Shown: in pieces, positions 7,476-16,138 of the stretch
Layout: each line of letters starts with the position of its first letter
Position numbering within the stretch: the first letter of the stretch is position 1
Assembly: GCF_017355785.1 (NCBI RefSeq)
Contig: NZ_JAFEWE010000010.1
Location: forward strand, 1-64,000
Source: Desertivirga arenae
GTDB lineage: Bacteria > Bacteroidota > Bacteroidia > Sphingobacteriales > Sphingobacteriaceae
Direction: 5' to 3'
Length of the DNA: 64,000 nucleotides
Program-made: the position numbers and the translations under genes
The notes under the pieces: model-generated
The model's database searches: none
Told to the model about the DNA's origin: nothing
What the model saw: the letters and a program-made list of their open reading frames with translations, nothing else

Positions 7476-9962
7476 TCAGGCTTTTCGGCGCACGCCTCTA
7501 ACCGCTTCTGCTTCCAGTGGATTCTCTGGCCAGGAGTGCTTGGGATATCTCCTTTTAAGTTCTTTACGTACCTCAAAATAAGCATTAGCCCAGAAGCTTC
7601 TTAGATCTGATGTTACCTGTACTGGCTTAAATCCTGGTGATAAAAGATGCAGCACCACGCCTTGCTTTCCATTGTTAATGCTTGGGGTATCCATCAGGCC
7701 GAAAACTTCCTGAAGGCGAACTGCAAGTACCGGGGTTTCTCCATGGGGAAAGTATTGGAGTTTAATCTCTGAACCACTAGGAACCCTTAAAGCTGCTGGG
7801 GCTAATTTATCCAATTCGAGCCTAAGATTGTAGTCAAGGTTATCTTGTAAGATCTGAGCGAGATTCAACCGCCTTAGATCATCTGGTTTCCGTATCTTGG
7901 AGAGATAGGACCACAACCAATCCTTATTGTTCTGTAAAAGTGAGGCAGTGCTTACGTCTGGCCAGTGCTCATCACCATTCCATTTCTTCAAACTCAAAAT
8001 TCGGTTTTGCCATGCTTCAAGGTCTTCATCGAAATTCAATAAGGCCTCTCCTTCTTGTCGTATTGCTTCAGCAACTACTTCTCCAATCATTTCCTCGTTT
8101 ACTTCAGCAAGTGCAGAAGATTTCAATACCAATACTCCTATTTTTTGCTCTTTTAGGGCAATCAATCCTCCTTTACGAGTATCCCAGGAGATATTTTCTT
8201 TCTCCTTCGAGAGATGGATAACGTCGCTTGTCTGCAGGGGTGCAGCAATAAAGATCTTTCCGGCCCCTTTTCTGGCATCTAAATGTGCAATAGCGATCCA
8301 GGGTTCTCTTGAAAGTTCATCTTCTTTATCCATCAGCGCTGTGCGTCCATTAGCTAACTGGTACTGTCCCTCCGTGCCGTTTTTAAGCGATGCTATGCGT
8401 TCGGGATAAGCATAGGCTAGCAACCTCCCTGTTTCATAATTCTTAACTATACCATTACTGGCATCAACCTTGAATAGCTTTCTATAAGCCAATGCTACCT
8501 TTTCTATATTCTCCCAGCGACGCTCCTTCCGGCCCTCCCGGCGGTATCTACGAAGTGCTTCAATCCGTAAGTTAAGATCTGAACCAACAATAGACAGAGG
8601 GTCACGCTCTTCCAATAGGGCTGCTATGTCTGTTGCCAGAGGCAATTCGGCAGTATCTTCTGCCATTAAGAGCATATTGGCGATCCGAGGGTGACAAGGC
8701 AGATGGTTGATACGTTTCCCTAAATTGGTGATCTGATTATTATCAATAGCGCCGAGAGACACCAGTAGCTCTTTTGCTCCTGCAATATTAGAAACTGGAG
8801 GAGTGTTTAACCAGGTAAGGTCAGAGAAATTTGTTATTCCCCACTGATGTAAGTTAAGGATTAAGGGACTTAGATCAGCATCGAGAATTTCAGGTGTACG
8901 GAATTCTGCCATCCTGGTCTCTGTTGCTTTTGACCACATCCGGTAGCAACACCCCTCGCTCAACCGCCCGGCCCTGCCCGCTCGCTGATCCGCAGAGTCA
9001 AGCGATATAGGGATGGTCTTTAACCCTGACAAGCCCGATTTGAAATCAAATTGGGATTTCCTGGTAAAACCACTGTCTACTACTATTCGAATGCCTTCAA
9101 TCGTTATACTTGTCTCGGCAATAGAGGTTGCTAACACGATCTTACGTCCTCCTGTTGGATGAGGTTGAATAGCTTCCTGCTGTTCTGCAAAGGATAATTG
9201 GCCGTACAAGGGATAAACATCTTCCAGCCTACCGCTACGCTTTAAAATGTCTTCACACTTTCGTATTTCTGCCTGGCCCGGCAAAAAAGCCAAAATATCT
9301 CCTTCCCTTTCTTTCAGCGCTTTAGCAATGGTCTGCGCACACAATTCTGGTATCGACTGAATATCCTGCTCTCCTGTATAGAGGATTTCCACAGCAAAGC
9401 TTCGCCCCTTACTTTCTACTACCTTGCTTCCCAGCATCTGTGGTAAATTGGCCAGGTCAAGCGTCGCAGACATTACCAGAATACGCAGATCGGGCCGCAG
9501 GATCTGCTGTGTTTCTCTGCAGAGAGCCAAAGCCAGATCAGCATGTATGCTCCTTTCATGAAATTCATCAAAGATCACCAGCGAGACTTCTTCAAGAGCA
9601 TTGTCCGACTGCAGCATCCGGGTTAAAATACCTTCTGTTACCACCTCTATACGGGTTTGGGAGGAAACCTTGTTTTCAAACCGGATACGATAGCCAACCG
9701 TCTGACCTACCTTTTCATTCAGCATAGAAGCCATTCTGCTTGCAACTGAACTGGCCGCGAGGCGACGAGGTTCGAGAATGATGATCTTTTTTCCTGCCAA
9801 CCAAGGCTCATCGAGGATTGCTAAAGGAAGAAGTGTACTTTTACCCGCTCCTGGAGGCGCTGCTACTATCAACGTATTGCCAGAAGCTAATTCCTGTTTA
9901 ACAGCAGGAATGATATCTGTTACCGGGAGTTTATATTGATCAAAATTAAACACTGGAATCAA
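7476..9962 (-). CDS. hrpB: ATP-dependent helicase HrpB
   Basis: An 828-residue DEAH/RHA-family helicase. Walker A is PPGAGKST at residues 36-43, Walker B is DEFHERS near 132-138, the SAT motif appears as MSATLD, and motif VI is QRAGRAGR near 332. The helicase-associated and HrpB C-terminal domains follow, with the family ending SWPENPLEA. Length matches the family (about 820 residues). Bacterial HrpB is dispensable in most species and its RNA target is not settled. The gene is bracketed by its own unit: a terminator for gatC lies just upstream and the OmpA-like gene starts 67 bp downstream. Confidence 0.93.
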   Translation of the reverse strand: MIPVFNFDQYKLPVTDIIPAVKQELASGNTLIVAAPPGAGKSTLLPLAILDEPWLAGKKIIILEPRRLAASSVASRMASMLNEKVGQTVGYRIRFENKVSSQTRIEVVTEGILTRMLQSDNALEEVSLVIFDEFHERSIHADLALALCRETQQILRPDLRILVMSATLDLANLPQMLGSKVVESKGRSFAVEILYTGEQDIQSIPELCAQTIAKALKEREGDILAFLPGQAEIRKCEDILKRSGRLEDVYPLYGQLSFAEQQEAIQPHPTGGRKIVLATSIAETSITIEGIRIVVDSGFTRKSQFDFKSGLSGLKTIPISLDSADQRAGRAGRLSEGCCYRMWSKATETRMAEFRTPEILDADLSPLILNLHQWGITNFSDLTWLNTPPVSNIAGAKELLVSLGAIDNNQITNLGKRINHLPCHPRIANMLLMAEDTAELPLATDIAALLEERDPLSIVGSDLNLRIEALRRYRREGRKERRWENIEKVALAYRKLFKVDASNGIVKNYETGRLLAYAYPERIASLKNGTEGQYQLANGRTALMDKEDELSREPWIAIAHLDARKGAGKIFIAAPLQTSDVIHLSKEKENISWDTRKGGLIALKEQKIGVLVLKSSALAEVNEEMIGEVVAEAIRQEGEALLNFDEDLEAWQNRILSLKKWNGDEHWPDVSTASLLQNNKDWLWSYLSKIRKPDDLRRLNLAQILQDNLDYNLRLELDKLAPAALRVPSGSEIKLQYFPHGETPVLAVRLQEVFGLMDTPSINNGKQGVVLHLLSPGFKPVQVTSDLRSFWANAYFEVRKELKRRYPKHSWPENPLEAEAVRGVRRKA

Positions 9963-10003
9963 AAAAGAGCAATAAGCTCGGAATATTCCTCGCCATTGCT
10001 CTT
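9957..10003 (-). terminator. Terminator after gatC
   Basis: On the minus strand AAGAGCAAT pairs with ATTGCTCTT across a 21-base loop and is followed by TTTTTTGATT. It separates the plsC-gatC pair from hrpB. Confidence 0.75.
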
Positions 10004-10029
10004 AAACAAAAATATTTTTAAATAAAACC

Positions 10030-10323
10030 TTATCCTTTATCTATCACCTTCGCAACCTTGAAATAAGTGCCATCGTGTAGAGGCGCATTCTGCAGAGCTT
10101 CGCTTACCGAACTCTCTTTCTTTACTTCATCCTCCCGTAAAACATTGATCTCATCAGTGAGATAGATCAGAGGCTGTACGTTGCTGGTGTCCACTTCATT
10201 CAATTTCTCCATAAAATGAAGGATATTATTCATGTCTTTTAATAAAGATTCCCTTTCACCATCAGCAACTTCAAGTCTTGCCAGGTTTGCTATTTTTGTG
10301 ATTGTTTCGTTATCTATATTCAT
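10030..10323 (-). CDS. gatC: Asp/Glu-tRNA amidotransferase subunit C
   Basis: A 97-residue protein with the GatC pattern: ITKIANLARLEV at the start, the MNNILHFMEKLNEVDTSNV helix, LREDEV, and a C-terminal NAPLHDGTYFKVAKVI. GatC stabilises the GatA-GatB complex that amidates misacylated Glu-tRNA(Gln) or Asp-tRNA(Asn). Length and ending are normal. It starts one base after the plsC stop codon, so it is in that operon. gatB is in the window but 8 kb away, and gatA is not seen, so the complex is encoded at scattered sites. Confidence 0.92.
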   Translation of the reverse strand: MNIDNETITKIANLARLEVADGERESLLKDMNNILHFMEKLNEVDTSNVQPLIYLTDEINVLREDEVKKESSVSEALQNAPLHDGTYFKVAKVIDKG

Positions 10324-10324
10324 T

Positions 10325-11050
10325 TCAGGCTAAACCACTTTTTATTATATCGTAAACTTTATCTCTAAGATCATCCGCGTCTTCGGTATTAAGATCGGCG
10401 GTTTCAATTGGAGCATGAATGCAAATATGGCAAATTCCCGGACGACTTCCATATTTACTTCCATCATCCCACATCAACTGCCATGCATCTGTTATAGAAA
10501 TGGGAATGATAGGAACCTTATTCTCGATAGCCAAACGAAAAGGCCCATTCTTAAAGGGTAAAAGAACTGGTGGGAATTCGTCTCCTATCCCTCCCTCCGG
10601 AAAAATTATTACGCTGATTCCTTCTTTTAAATACTCAGCAGTTCGTTTAAAAGCTTTAAATGAAGAAATGCGGCTACTGCGGTCTACCGGGATATCTATC
10701 GTTTTGAAGAACATCCCTAAAACGGGATTATCCAATAACTCATCTTTACCAAGGAAAGCAAAGTTATTCCTGGCCATCAAAGTCATAGCAGTGATATCGA
10801 GGTTAGAAGTATGGTTTGCGCAGAAGATATAGGTACGGGACCAATCAATCTTTTTTTCTACGTTGTAGCGATAGGCGAAACCAGCAAAGGCCGAACTTAA
10901 AAGTGCAAATGCTCTTCTAAAATGATTAAGGATTGGATACCGTTCCTTCTTACGGGAAAAAAAATACAAAAAGGGAAAGAATAGGGCGAAGAAAAAGACT
11001 ATTACAGCAATATAGACGCCTTTATGTACCTTCTTTAAAAATTGTTTCAT
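10325..11050 (-). CDS. plsC: 1-acyl-sn-glycerol-3-phosphate acyltransferase
   Basis: A 241-residue PlsC-type membrane acyltransferase that adds the second acyl chain in phosphatidic acid synthesis. The catalytic HX4D motif is His80 to Asp85 (NHTSNLD). The substrate-binding FPEGG motif is near 149-153, and VPIIPI follows near 175. One strong membrane helix lies at about residues 12-31. The start is ATG at 11050, only 41 bp from the divergent trpS start, so both promoters must be packed into that gap. Close spacing with gatC (1 bp) means co-transcription rather than shared function. Other lysophospholipid acyltransferases share these motifs. Confidence 0.87.
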   Translation of the reverse strand: MKQFLKKVHKGVYIAVIVFFFALFFPFLYFFSRKKERYPILNHFRRAFALLSSAFAGFAYRYNVEKKIDWSRTYIFCANHTSNLDITAMTLMARNNFAFLGKDELLDNPVLGMFFKTIDIPVDRSSRISSFKAFKRTAEYLKEGISVIIFPEGGIGDEFPPVLLPFKNGPFRLAIENKVPIIPISITDAWQLMWDDGSKYGSRPGICHICIHAPIETADLNTEDADDLRDKVYDIIKSGLA

Positions 11051-11091
11051 TCAGTCCAAAAATATAAAAATTCCTTACTTTCGTCACCCGT

Positions 11092-12087
11092 ATGGAAACA
11101 GTTGTAAGCGGTATACGCAGTACCGGCAAACTTCATTTAGGTAATTACTACGGAGCAGTGCAGAATTTTGTTAAGATGCAGCACGAGTATAACTGCTACT
11201 TCTTTATTGCAGACTATCATTCTTTAACTACCCACCCTACTCCTGACGATCTTCACGGAAATGTAAAGCAGGTTCTGATAGAGTACCTTGCAGCGGGAAT
11301 TGATCCTGAAAAGGCTACTATATATGTTCAATCTGATGTTCCTCAAATTGCTGAGTTATATCTGTTCCTGAATATGAACGCTTATATGGGCGAGTTAGAG
11401 AGAAGCACCTCCTTTAAAGATAAGGTAAGGTCGCAACCTGATAATGTTAACGCCGGATTACTTACTTATCCGGTTTTGATGGCTGCAGATATTTTAATTC
11501 ATAAGGCCACTAAGGTGCCCGTTGGTAAAGACCAGGAGCAACATCTTGAAATGGCCCGCACTTTCGGTAATCGCTTTAATCGCTTATACAATACGGAATA
11601 CTTCCCGGAATCCTTCGCTTTTAGTTTTAGTGACAAACTGGTTAAAGTTCCTGGCCTTGATGGTAAAGGTAAAATGGGTAAATCAGAAGGCGAAGCAAAT
11701 GCGGTCTATCTTTCAGATAGTGTAGAAGTAATAAGGAAGAAAGTAATGCGCGCGGTGAGTGACAGTGGTCCTACTGAAGAAAATCAGCCGAAGCCTGAGC
11801 CGATCCAAAATCTTTTTGATTTGATGAAGATTGTTTCTTCTACAGATACGTATACGCATTTTGATGAGCTCTATAATAAATGTCAGATTCGTTATGGCGA
11901 CTTTAAAAAGCAATTAGCTGAAGACATGATCATTGCTACCGAACCCGTACGCGAAAAGATCAATGCAATAGCTGCAGATACGGAGTACTTGAGTAAAGTG
12001 GCAAAAATAGGCGCAGAAAAAGCAAGAGAAAGTGCTTCCAAAACAATTCGCGAAGTAAGGGAGATTATAGGCTTTCGCTCCTTTTAA
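11092..12087 (+). CDS. trpS: Tryptophanyl-tRNA synthetase
   Basis: A class I aminoacyl-tRNA synthetase of 331 residues, charging tRNA(Trp). The HIGH-equivalent is HLGNYYG near residues 17-23, after the typical SGIRSTGKL. The KMSKS loop appears as KMGKS near 197-201. QLxDA-type and DQEQHLEMARTFGNRFN strings match the family. The length is normal for bacterial TrpRS (325-340). It is a single-gene unit on the + strand, reading away from plsC. A TACTTTCG word 16 bp upstream of the ATG resembles a Bacteroidota -7 element, which would give a leader of only a few bases. Confidence 0.95.
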   Translation: METVVSGIRSTGKLHLGNYYGAVQNFVKMQHEYNCYFFIADYHSLTTHPTPDDLHGNVKQVLIEYLAAGIDPEKATIYVQSDVPQIAELYLFLNMNAYMGELERSTSFKDKVRSQPDNVNAGLLTYPVLMAADILIHKATKVPVGKDQEQHLEMARTFGNRFNRLYNTEYFPESFAFSFSDKLVKVPGLDGKGKMGKSEGEANAVYLSDSVEVIRKKVMRAVSDSGPTEENQPKPEPIQNLFDLMKIVSSTDTYTHFDELYNKCQIRYGDFKKQLAEDMIIATEPVREKINAIAADTEYLSKVAKIGAEKARESASKTIREVREIIGFRSF

Positions 12088-12197
12088 TAAAAATCTGATT
12101 CGGCGCATTTAGAGCGTAAAGAAGCAGAGACCTGGTGCCGTCAAGAAAATCGTAGTGCGCACTCATAAATCGTAAATTAAAATTATACTTTTACAGT

Positions 12198-12812
12198 ATG
12201 CATATTGCCATAGTAGGAAATATTGGAGCAGGTAAAACAACGCTTACTGAATTATTATCAAAACACCTTGGATTTGAAGCTCATTTTGAGGCAGTAGACA
12301 ACAATCCTTACCTGGAGGATTTCTACAGCGACATGAAGCGTTGGAGTTTTAATCTTCAGATATATTTCCTGAACAGCAGGTTTAATCAGATCAGGGAAAT
12401 AACCAGCGGCGACAGGAATATTGTTCAAGACCGCACGATCTATGAGGATGCTTACATCTTTGCTGAAAACCTCCACGAGATGGGCTTGATGACTAGTCGC
12501 GATTATGATAATTATCGGGCAATTTTCGACAATATGACTTCCTTCATTAAGCCTCCGGATCTTTTGATCTACCTGAAAGCGTCTGTACCTACTTTGGTTA
12601 ACAATATTCAAAGAAGAGGTCGTGAATACGAAGCCGGAATCCGTTTAGATTATCTTTCTAAGTTGAATGAGAAATACCAGAAATGGATTGGCGGATACAA
12701 GGAAGGAAAATTACTCGTATTGGATAAGGACAAGTTGGATTTCGCAAACAACCCCGAAGATCTTGGCTTTATTATTCAAAGCATCGAACGAGAAATACAC
12801 GGATTATTTTAA
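12198..12812 (+). CDS. Deoxynucleoside kinase
   Basis: A 204-residue kinase of the deoxyadenosine/deoxyguanosine kinase family. The P-loop GNIGAGKTT is at residues 7-15. The substrate-binding segment EAVDNNPYLEDFY follows near 31-43, the DRS-like motif is QDRTIYEDA near 76-84, and the LID arginines are in RRGREYE near 138-144. It phosphorylates salvaged deoxynucleosides to monophosphates. Substrate preference between dA, dG and dC cannot be read from the sequence. kdsB begins 15 bp after its stop codon, so the two are probably one transcript although their roles differ. Confidence 0.88.
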   Translation: MHIAIVGNIGAGKTTLTELLSKHLGFEAHFEAVDNNPYLEDFYSDMKRWSFNLQIYFLNSRFNQIREITSGDRNIVQDRTIYEDAYIFAENLHEMGLMTSRDYDNYRAIFDNMTSFIKPPDLLIYLKASVPTLVNNIQRRGREYEAGIRLDYLSKLNEKYQKWIGGYKEGKLLVLDKDKLDFANNPEDLGFIIQSIEREIHGLF

Positions 12813-12827
12813 GAACCATAGCTTAAC

Positions 12828-13607
12828 ATGCAACAAAGCTCGACAGCAGAGACGCCTGCAACCACAATAACTAAAATTCTTGGAGTAATTCCGGCCAGAT
12901 ACGCTTCAACTCGCTTTCCTGGGAAACCTTTGATTGACATTGAAGGAAAAAGTATGATACAACGGGTTTACGAGCAGGCATTGAAGACACAGAAGCTCGA
13001 TGAGGTAGTTGTTGCAACGGATGATGAGCGTATTTTAATGCATGTTAGAGCATTTGGTGGTCGTGCCATCCTGACGGCTGACACTCACCAAAGCGGCACC
13101 GACAGATGTGCAGAGGTTGCTCAAAAACTTCCGGGCTTTGATATTATCATTAATATACAAGGAGACGAACCTTTTATAGATCCGAAGCAAATTGACATGG
13201 TGTGCAGTTGCTTTGCCCCTTCCGATACAGTATTAGCAACCCTGGTAAAACCAATTACAACAGAAGAAGAGTTGTTTAATGTAAACTCTCCTAAAGTTGT
13301 GCTGAACAAGCTTTCTGAAGCTATTTATTTCAGTAGGGCTACTATTCCTCATGTAAGAGGAACAGAGCAGAACGAATGGCTAAAAATGCACCAATTTTAC
13401 AAACATATTGGAATTTACGGGTACCGTATCGATACTTTACAAAGCATTACCAGGTTACCTGTTTCTATTCTTGAGAAAACAGAAGCACTTGAGCAATTAC
13501 GTTGGATAGAAAACGGCTACCGGATAAAAGTAGCGGTAACAGATATTGAAACTACAGCTATAGACACGCCCGACGATTTAAAAAAGGTGCTCAATCAAAT
13601 TCAATAA
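12828..13607 (+). CDS. kdsB: CMP-Kdo synthetase (3-deoxy-manno-octulosonate cytidylyltransferase)
   Basis: A 259-residue enzyme that activates Kdo as CMP-Kdo for lipopolysaccharide core assembly. The nucleotide-binding motif IPARYASTRFPGKPL is near residues 21-35, followed by VVVATDDERI, NIQGDEPFI, and HIGIYGYR. The protein begins with about 15 extra residues rich in Thr and Ser (STAETPATT) before the conserved KILGVIPAR, so an internal start is possible, but no better ATG lies between. It follows the deoxynucleoside kinase closely. A hairpin just past the stop faces the opposite gene and has no T-run on this strand. Confidence 0.93.
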   Translation: MQQSSTAETPATTITKILGVIPARYASTRFPGKPLIDIEGKSMIQRVYEQALKTQKLDEVVVATDDERILMHVRAFGGRAILTADTHQSGTDRCAEVAQKLPGFDIIINIQGDEPFIDPKQIDMVCSCFAPSDTVLATLVKPITTEEELFNVNSPKVVLNKLSEAIYFSRATIPHVRGTEQNEWLKMHQFYKHIGIYGYRIDTLQSITRLPVSILEKTEALEQLRWIENGYRIKVAVTDIETTAIDTPDDLKKVLNQIQ

Positions 13608-13641
13608 ATAAAAGCGCTGCCTTTGTTTCCAAAAGCAGCGC
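13605..13641 (-). terminator. Terminator of the small heat shock protein gene
   Basis: On the minus strand GCGCTGC pairs with GCAGCGC across a 14-base loop, followed by TTTTATTTATTG. It lies 28 bp past the Hsp20 stop codon and abuts the convergent kdsB stop codon. Confidence 0.8.
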
Positions 13642-13668
13642 CTCAATCAACCTAACCTACAAAATACC

Positions 13669-14109
13669 TTATTTAATTGAAATTTCTCTTGTCAGAAGCT
13701 TCGCTTCTTCTTTTTTAGCTACACTAATTTTAAGGATACCGTCAGTATATTCGGCATCGATATTAGTTTGGTCAGCTGTCTCAGGAAGAGTAAATGACCT
13801 TACAAATGAGCTATAGTTATACTCTTTTCTACTGAACCTTTTATTTTCTTCAGTACTTTCTGCTCTTTTCTCAACAGCAATGCTTAATACATTCTTTTCG
13901 AGATTGATCTTGAAATCTTCTTTCTTTAATCCAGGAGCTGCTAGCTCTATATGAAATCCATTTTCAGTCTCTGCAATATTTACTGCAGGAACACGTGTGG
14001 TTAACCGGTCTGATACATAAGAGTCATTAAAGAAATTCTCAAACACATCAGAGAACCAAGGACTTAAAGCATTGTTGTTGTTACCGTTTGAAAATTTTAC
14101 TAGTGCCAT
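13669..14109 (-). CDS. Hsp20/alpha-crystallin small heat shock protein
   Basis: A 146-residue ATP-independent holdase chaperone. The alpha-crystallin domain covers about residues 38-134, with PAVNIAETENGFHIELAAPG at the first strands and KFSRKEYNYSSF-like KRFSRKEYNYSSFVRSFTLP in the middle, then DGILKISVAKKEE. The C-terminal EISIK contains the I-x-I anchoring motif used for oligomer assembly. The start is supported by a textbook Shine-Dalgarno sequence, AGGAGGAA, 6 bp upstream of ATG, which is unusual in this phylum. It is a single-gene unit with its own terminator. Confidence 0.93.
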   Translation of the reverse strand: MALVKFSNGNNNNALSPWFSDVFENFFNDSYVSDRLTTRVPAVNIAETENGFHIELAAPGLKKEDFKINLEKNVLSIAVEKRAESTEENKRFSRKEYNYSSFVRSFTLPETADQTNIDAEYTDGILKISVAKKEEAKLLTREISIK

Positions 14110-14112
14110 TTT

Positions 14113-14124
14113 TATTTCCTCCTA
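14113..14124 (-). promoter_or_regulatory. Strong Shine-Dalgarno for hsp20
   Basis: On the minus strand AGGAGGAAATAAAAATG gives a full anti-16S match at consensus spacing. Most other genes in this window have only A-rich leaders, so this site stands out and suggests high translation initiation. Confidence 0.7.
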
Positions 14125-14260
14125 TTATTTTTTTAATGATTTACCAGACTTATTTCAAGTTTTGTACCATTCGGCTTTTAGGAGAAAATTTAGCTACAAG
14201 AAGCCAAAATGGCCGGTAATAAAAATTACACCAGCCATTTTGTCTTCCTTATTTTAATTA

Positions 14261-14479
14261 TCATGCTAGATTTGCAATGTGTTTATCGATCTTCTTCCCT
14301 ATCTCTCCCCAAGGGAAATTATCTGAAAAGCCACCTTCAGCTGACTCCCACGACCAGGATTGGTCTTTTTCCCTATAGAGCTGTCCTATAAAAACAGAGT
14401 CCTGAACCACGGAGAAAGTTCCTTCGCTTTCTTCTACTTCATATAACTGACCATCAATTGTAAATTCAATTTGTTCCAT
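14261..14479 (-). CDS. Small conserved hypothetical protein
   Basis: A 72-residue acidic protein that I do not assign to a named family. It begins MEQIEFTIDGQLYEVEE, continues with FSVVQDSVFIGQLYREKDQSWSWE-like alternating strands, and ends in an amphipathic helix (GKKIDKHIAN). This looks like a compact all-beta unit with a final helix and no signal peptide or membrane segment. It stands alone on the minus strand between hsp20 and the heme A synthase gene. The coding look is good (a continuous sensible sequence with aromatic-rich strands), but function is unknown. Confidence 0.65.
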   Translation of the reverse strand: MEQIEFTIDGQLYEVEESEGTFSVVQDSVFIGQLYREKDQSWSWESAEGGFSDNFPWGEIGKKIDKHIANLA

Positions 14480-14564
14480 TGGTTTTATATTAGTTTATAT
14501 ATGGAAAGTAAGTTCGCTTTTTTTTGTTTCATTAAAATGACCATAGTCATAATTCTGAGTAACA

Positions 14565-15638
14565 TTAAGGGTGATTATAATAGGAGGGATTTCTTCTAAT
14601 CAGGAAAGCCCCAGCGACAACAGCCAACAAAAGAAGAATTCCTACAAATTGATGGAGAACTGCATAGTAGATAGCATGACTATACATACTATTCAAAAGC
14701 GCCAGTATTCCCAGGACAACTTGCACAGTTACCAATAATAATACAAGGCCACGATACTTTCGAACCCAGCATTTCTGCTCTATCTTTCCAGCCTGGTAGA
14801 ACCATACTATAATTAACAAAGCAATCAGATACGCTAATCCCCTATGGATAAATTGAATGACTATAGGATCATTTATTAAAACCCAGGTGGTTGCAGTAGA
14901 ACTAAACATGGAAGCTGGGACGATTTGTCCATTGATATCAGGCCAGGTTGCACCATACAAAGCAGCATGGGATCCGGCCATGAAAGCACCGTAGATCATT
15001 TGAAGAAATAATAGCATCAGTAGAATAGAGGTTGTTATTCTAAGCCCTCTTCCATAGCGGATTTGATTTACTGGAACAGCCAACTTCATGGTAAACCATT
15101 GCAAATAAACCAGCAATACCAGGGCACTGATAAAGTGTATTGCTAGTTTTACGTGATTAACAACAACGTCGGTGTCGTTCAAACCGCTTTTTACCATAAT
15201 CCAGCCAATCAAACCCTGAAGACCACCCAAGACAAATAAAATAATCAGGGGTACGATCATTCTCCGGCTTATCCTCTTTTTTATAATGAAAACAATGAAG
15301 GGAATAATAAATACAAGACCAATAAGCCTTGCCCACTCTCTGTGGAACCACTCCCAGAAGAATATTGATTTATAATCAGACAAAACGAAATGGCTGTTAA
15401 GCTTTTTAAATTGCGCTATCTGTTGATATTTTTCAAAGCTTTCTTGCCAGGCTTTTTCGGTTAACGGTGGGATTGCTCCTAAAAGGGGTTTCCATTCTGT
15501 AATGGAAAGGCCAGAACCGGTTAGCCGGGTAATGGCGCCAAGCAGGATTTGAAAAATTAACATGACCACTCCTATCAGAAGCCAAACAATGATAAGTCTC
15601 TCTTTCTTCAGAATACTTGTTGAGGATATTACAGACAT
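14565..15638 (-). CDS. ctaA: Heme A synthase, COX15/CtaA family
   Basis: An integral membrane enzyme that oxidises the heme O methyl group to make heme A for cytochrome oxidase. The start at 15638 gives MSVISS and a 357-residue protein; an in-frame start 16 codons earlier (15686) cannot be excluded and has an AGG at fair distance. The RLTGSGLSITEWKPLLG segment after the first helix and the FWEWFHREWARLIG segment with a heme-ligand His are diagnostic of the COX15 type found in alphaproteobacteria and mitochondria, not the short CtaA of Bacillus. Eight membrane helices fit. Further His residues occur in NHVKLAIHF, FIHRGLAYL and LHQFVGILL. No oxidase genes are adjacent. Confidence 0.9.
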   Translation of the reverse strand: MSVISSTSILKKERLIIVWLLIGVVMLIFQILLGAITRLTGSGLSITEWKPLLGAIPPLTEKAWQESFEKYQQIAQFKKLNSHFVLSDYKSIFFWEWFHREWARLIGLVFIIPFIVFIIKKRISRRMIVPLIILFVLGGLQGLIGWIMVKSGLNDTDVVVNHVKLAIHFISALVLLVYLQWFTMKLAVPVNQIRYGRGLRITTSILLMLLFLQMIYGAFMAGSHAALYGATWPDINGQIVPASMFSSTATTWVLINDPIVIQFIHRGLAYLIALLIIVWFYQAGKIEQKCWVRKYRGLVLLLVTVQVVLGILALLNSMYSHAIYYAVLHQFVGILLLLAVVAGAFLIRRNPSYYNHP

Positions 15639-15808
15639 GGATGCAATTTGAATTAAAAACCTTAATCGTTCAATGACGGGTGTCATTTTTTAATACCTAG
15701 TTATGGGGAACTAGCTTTAACAGTAATTTGAAGGGTGAACTTTATTTTTCAAACCTTGCATCTTTACGAATTATTTAGTCTACCTTTATGTTTTTAATAA
15801 ATAATATA

Positions 15809-16000
15809 ATGCAAAAAGGAACAGTAAAATTTTTCAATGAAACTAAAGGTTTCGGTTTTATCATCCCGTCAAATGGCGGAGGCGAAATCTTTGTTCATTC
15901 TACAGGACTTGTTGACAACATTCGCGAGAATGACAATGTTGAGTTCGAAGTAGAACAAGGTCGTAAAGGACCTAATGCGGTAAATGTGAAGGTAGTTTAA
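15809..16000 (+). CDS. Cold shock protein, CspA family
   Basis: A 63-residue single cold shock domain that binds single-stranded RNA or DNA. The start at 15809 gives MQKGTVKFFNETKGFGFI, the canonical N terminus; a start 7 codons earlier is less likely. RNP1 is KGFGFI and RNP2 is IFVHST. A TTG at 15756 and TACCTTTA at 15781, 22 bp apart, resemble a Bacteroidota -33/-7 pair and would leave a short leader. A strong terminator follows, so it is monocistronic. Confidence 0.94.
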   Translation: MQKGTVKFFNETKGFGFIIPSNGGGEIFVHSTGLVDNIRENDNVEFEVEQGRKGPNAVNVKVV

Positions 16001-16022
16001 TTACTATAGAAATATTAATCGG

Positions 16023-16060
16023 AAAAGCATTTCTCTTAAAAAGGGAAATGCTTTTTTTTT
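16023..16060 (+). terminator. Terminator after the cold shock gene
   Basis: AAAAGCATTTC pairs with GAAATGCTTTT (one loop of about 11 bases) and runs into nine T residues, 22 bp past the stop codon. Confidence 0.9.
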
Positions 16061-16138
16061 GTGATCAGGTTTAGAAAATTATCTTGCTAAGTGTGGAAGT
16101 AATTATCTTAATTAAGATGGAAGCCCTGGATTTTTCAC

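Noticed and set aside
7927-8409. Long open frame on + opposite hrpB
   Set aside because: It is antisense to a well-conserved helicase coding region and its translation is Ser-rich with no family pattern.
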